Of a stretch of DNA of 14,280 bases, positions 13,745 through 14,280 are shown in pieces. Each line of letters starts with the position of its first letter. The stretch's first letter is position 1. A model generated the notes under the pieces. It was not told the DNA's origin. It made no database searches and saw nothing but the letters and a program-made list of their open reading frames with translations. A program made the position numbers and the translations under genes. Source of the stretch: CAYNJF01 sp964351745 (GTDB lineage Bacteria > Pseudomonadota > Gammaproteobacteria > Berkiellales > Berkiellaceae); assembly GCA_964351745.1 (NCBI GenBank), contig CAYGPI010000069.1, positions 1 to 14,280 of the forward strand, written 5' to 3'.

Positions 13745-14280
13745 GTGCATCTCCTATTAAATCTCTTAAAGCCTGTGAAAACTGAAAAACTTGTGAAAAT
13801 GAATTATATAAAGGTGCTAATGAAAGCCTTAACGTATCAGGGTTACGGTAATCACAATAAAAGCCTCTTGCAATTAACGCTTGAACTATTTGCTCTGTCT
13901 TAGAGCCTAATTGCAGTGATATTTGTGCACCTCGCTGATTAGGATCTCCTGGCGTCAAGAGGCTTATATTGGGCATGTCAGTTTTTAAAAGAAAAATTAA
14001 AAAATCAGTTATCAAAAAGGATTTTTTTTGTAATGCTGCTAGGCCAACTTCATCAAAGAGCTCTAGAGATGCTTTCAAAGGCGCTAAAGACAAGATTGGT
14101 GGGCAACTTAGCTGCCAACCTGTCGCATCTTGAGTTGGCTTAAAGTTCGAGTTCATATCAAACTGCAACGCTCTATCTTGGCCCCACCAACCAGCCAACC
14201 TTGGCAAAGCTTTATCGTGATGCTTTCGATGAACAAATAGCCCCCCTGGCGCACCAGGACCAGCATTCATATATTTATAA
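13731..14280 (-). CDS. kynU: Kynureninase, 5' end outside the window
   Basis: This PLP enzyme cleaves kynurenine or 3-hydroxykynurenine to (hydroxy)anthranilate and alanine. Only the C-terminal part, about 180 residues, is present. The frame is open to the edge and reads YKYMNAGPGAPGG at its visible start, so the Lys two codons before that Met is the Schiff-base lysine of the family's YKYLNAGPG motif. Next come LPRLAGWWGQ, the GWQLSCPPILSLAPLKASL core, FDEVGLAALQKKS, TPGDPNQRGAQISL and a C-terminal RNPDTLRLSLAPLYNS segment, all in family order with no frameshift. The Met at 14270 is internal and not a start. The stop at 13731 lies inside the kynA coding region, so kynU-kynA are one operon. 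Together they give anthranilate or, with a kynurenine hydroxylase that may lie upstream, a route to NAD. Confidence 0.95.
   Translation of the reverse strand, partial: YKYMNAGPGAPGGLFVHRKHHDKALPRLAGWWGQDRALQFDMNSNFKPTQDATGWQLSCPPILSLAPLKASLELFDEVGLAALQKKSFLITDFLIFLLKTDMPNISLLTPGDPNQRGAQISLQLGSKTEQIVQALIARGFYCDYRNPDTLRLSLAPLYNSFSQVFQFSQALRDLIGDAHVVT

Overview
The window reads as chromosomal DNA of an AT-rich gammaproteobacterium. The evidence is the conserved rlmD-relA-mazG gene order, a RelA that is a synthetase-only type with a decayed HD site, a gammaproteobacterial-length phosphoenolpyruvate carboxylase and E. coli-like adenylate kinase. A host-associated lineage such as Legionellales is possible (low GC, an orphan coiled-coil protein, a kynurenine operon), but that is inference and no feature proves it. 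No phage, transposon, CRISPR array, rRNA or tRNA gene was seen.

Layout from left to right. Positions 1-330 are very AT-rich and essentially empty, apart from a possible gene start running off the left edge on the minus strand. A minus-strand block follows: trx-like and adk form a short operon with its own promoter just upstream of adk. Before it lies a gene for a two-domain protein, YbaK-like plus HDOD, with a separate promoter. Upstream of that is ppc, divergent from a LOG-family gene on the plus strand. The 159-bp ppc/LOG intergenic region carries facing extended -10 elements and small palindromes. The LOG gene ends in a strong intrinsic terminator.

A plus-strand gene for a 404-residue coiled-coil protein of unknown function (6707-7921) stands alone between that terminator and a convergent operon. 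It has its own promoter with a palindrome over the -10 box. The convergent minus-strand operon is rlmD-relA-mazG-small ORF, with gaps or overlaps of only a few bases. It joins rRNA methylation, (p)ppGpp synthesis and nucleotide pool cleaning with an unrecognised 66-residue basic protein. A 328-bp spacer with repeated TTAGT motifs separates it from kynU-kynA at the right edge, overlapping genes for kynureninase (5' end cut off) and tryptophan 2,3-dioxygenase.

No convincing new multi-gene system is visible. The least explained items are the orphan coiled-coil protein, the YbaK-HDOD fusion whose expected catalytic lysine is arginine, and the small protein translationally linked to mazG. A recurring extended -10 promoter type (TGN followed by a TATA-like hexamer) sits in front of four transcription units.
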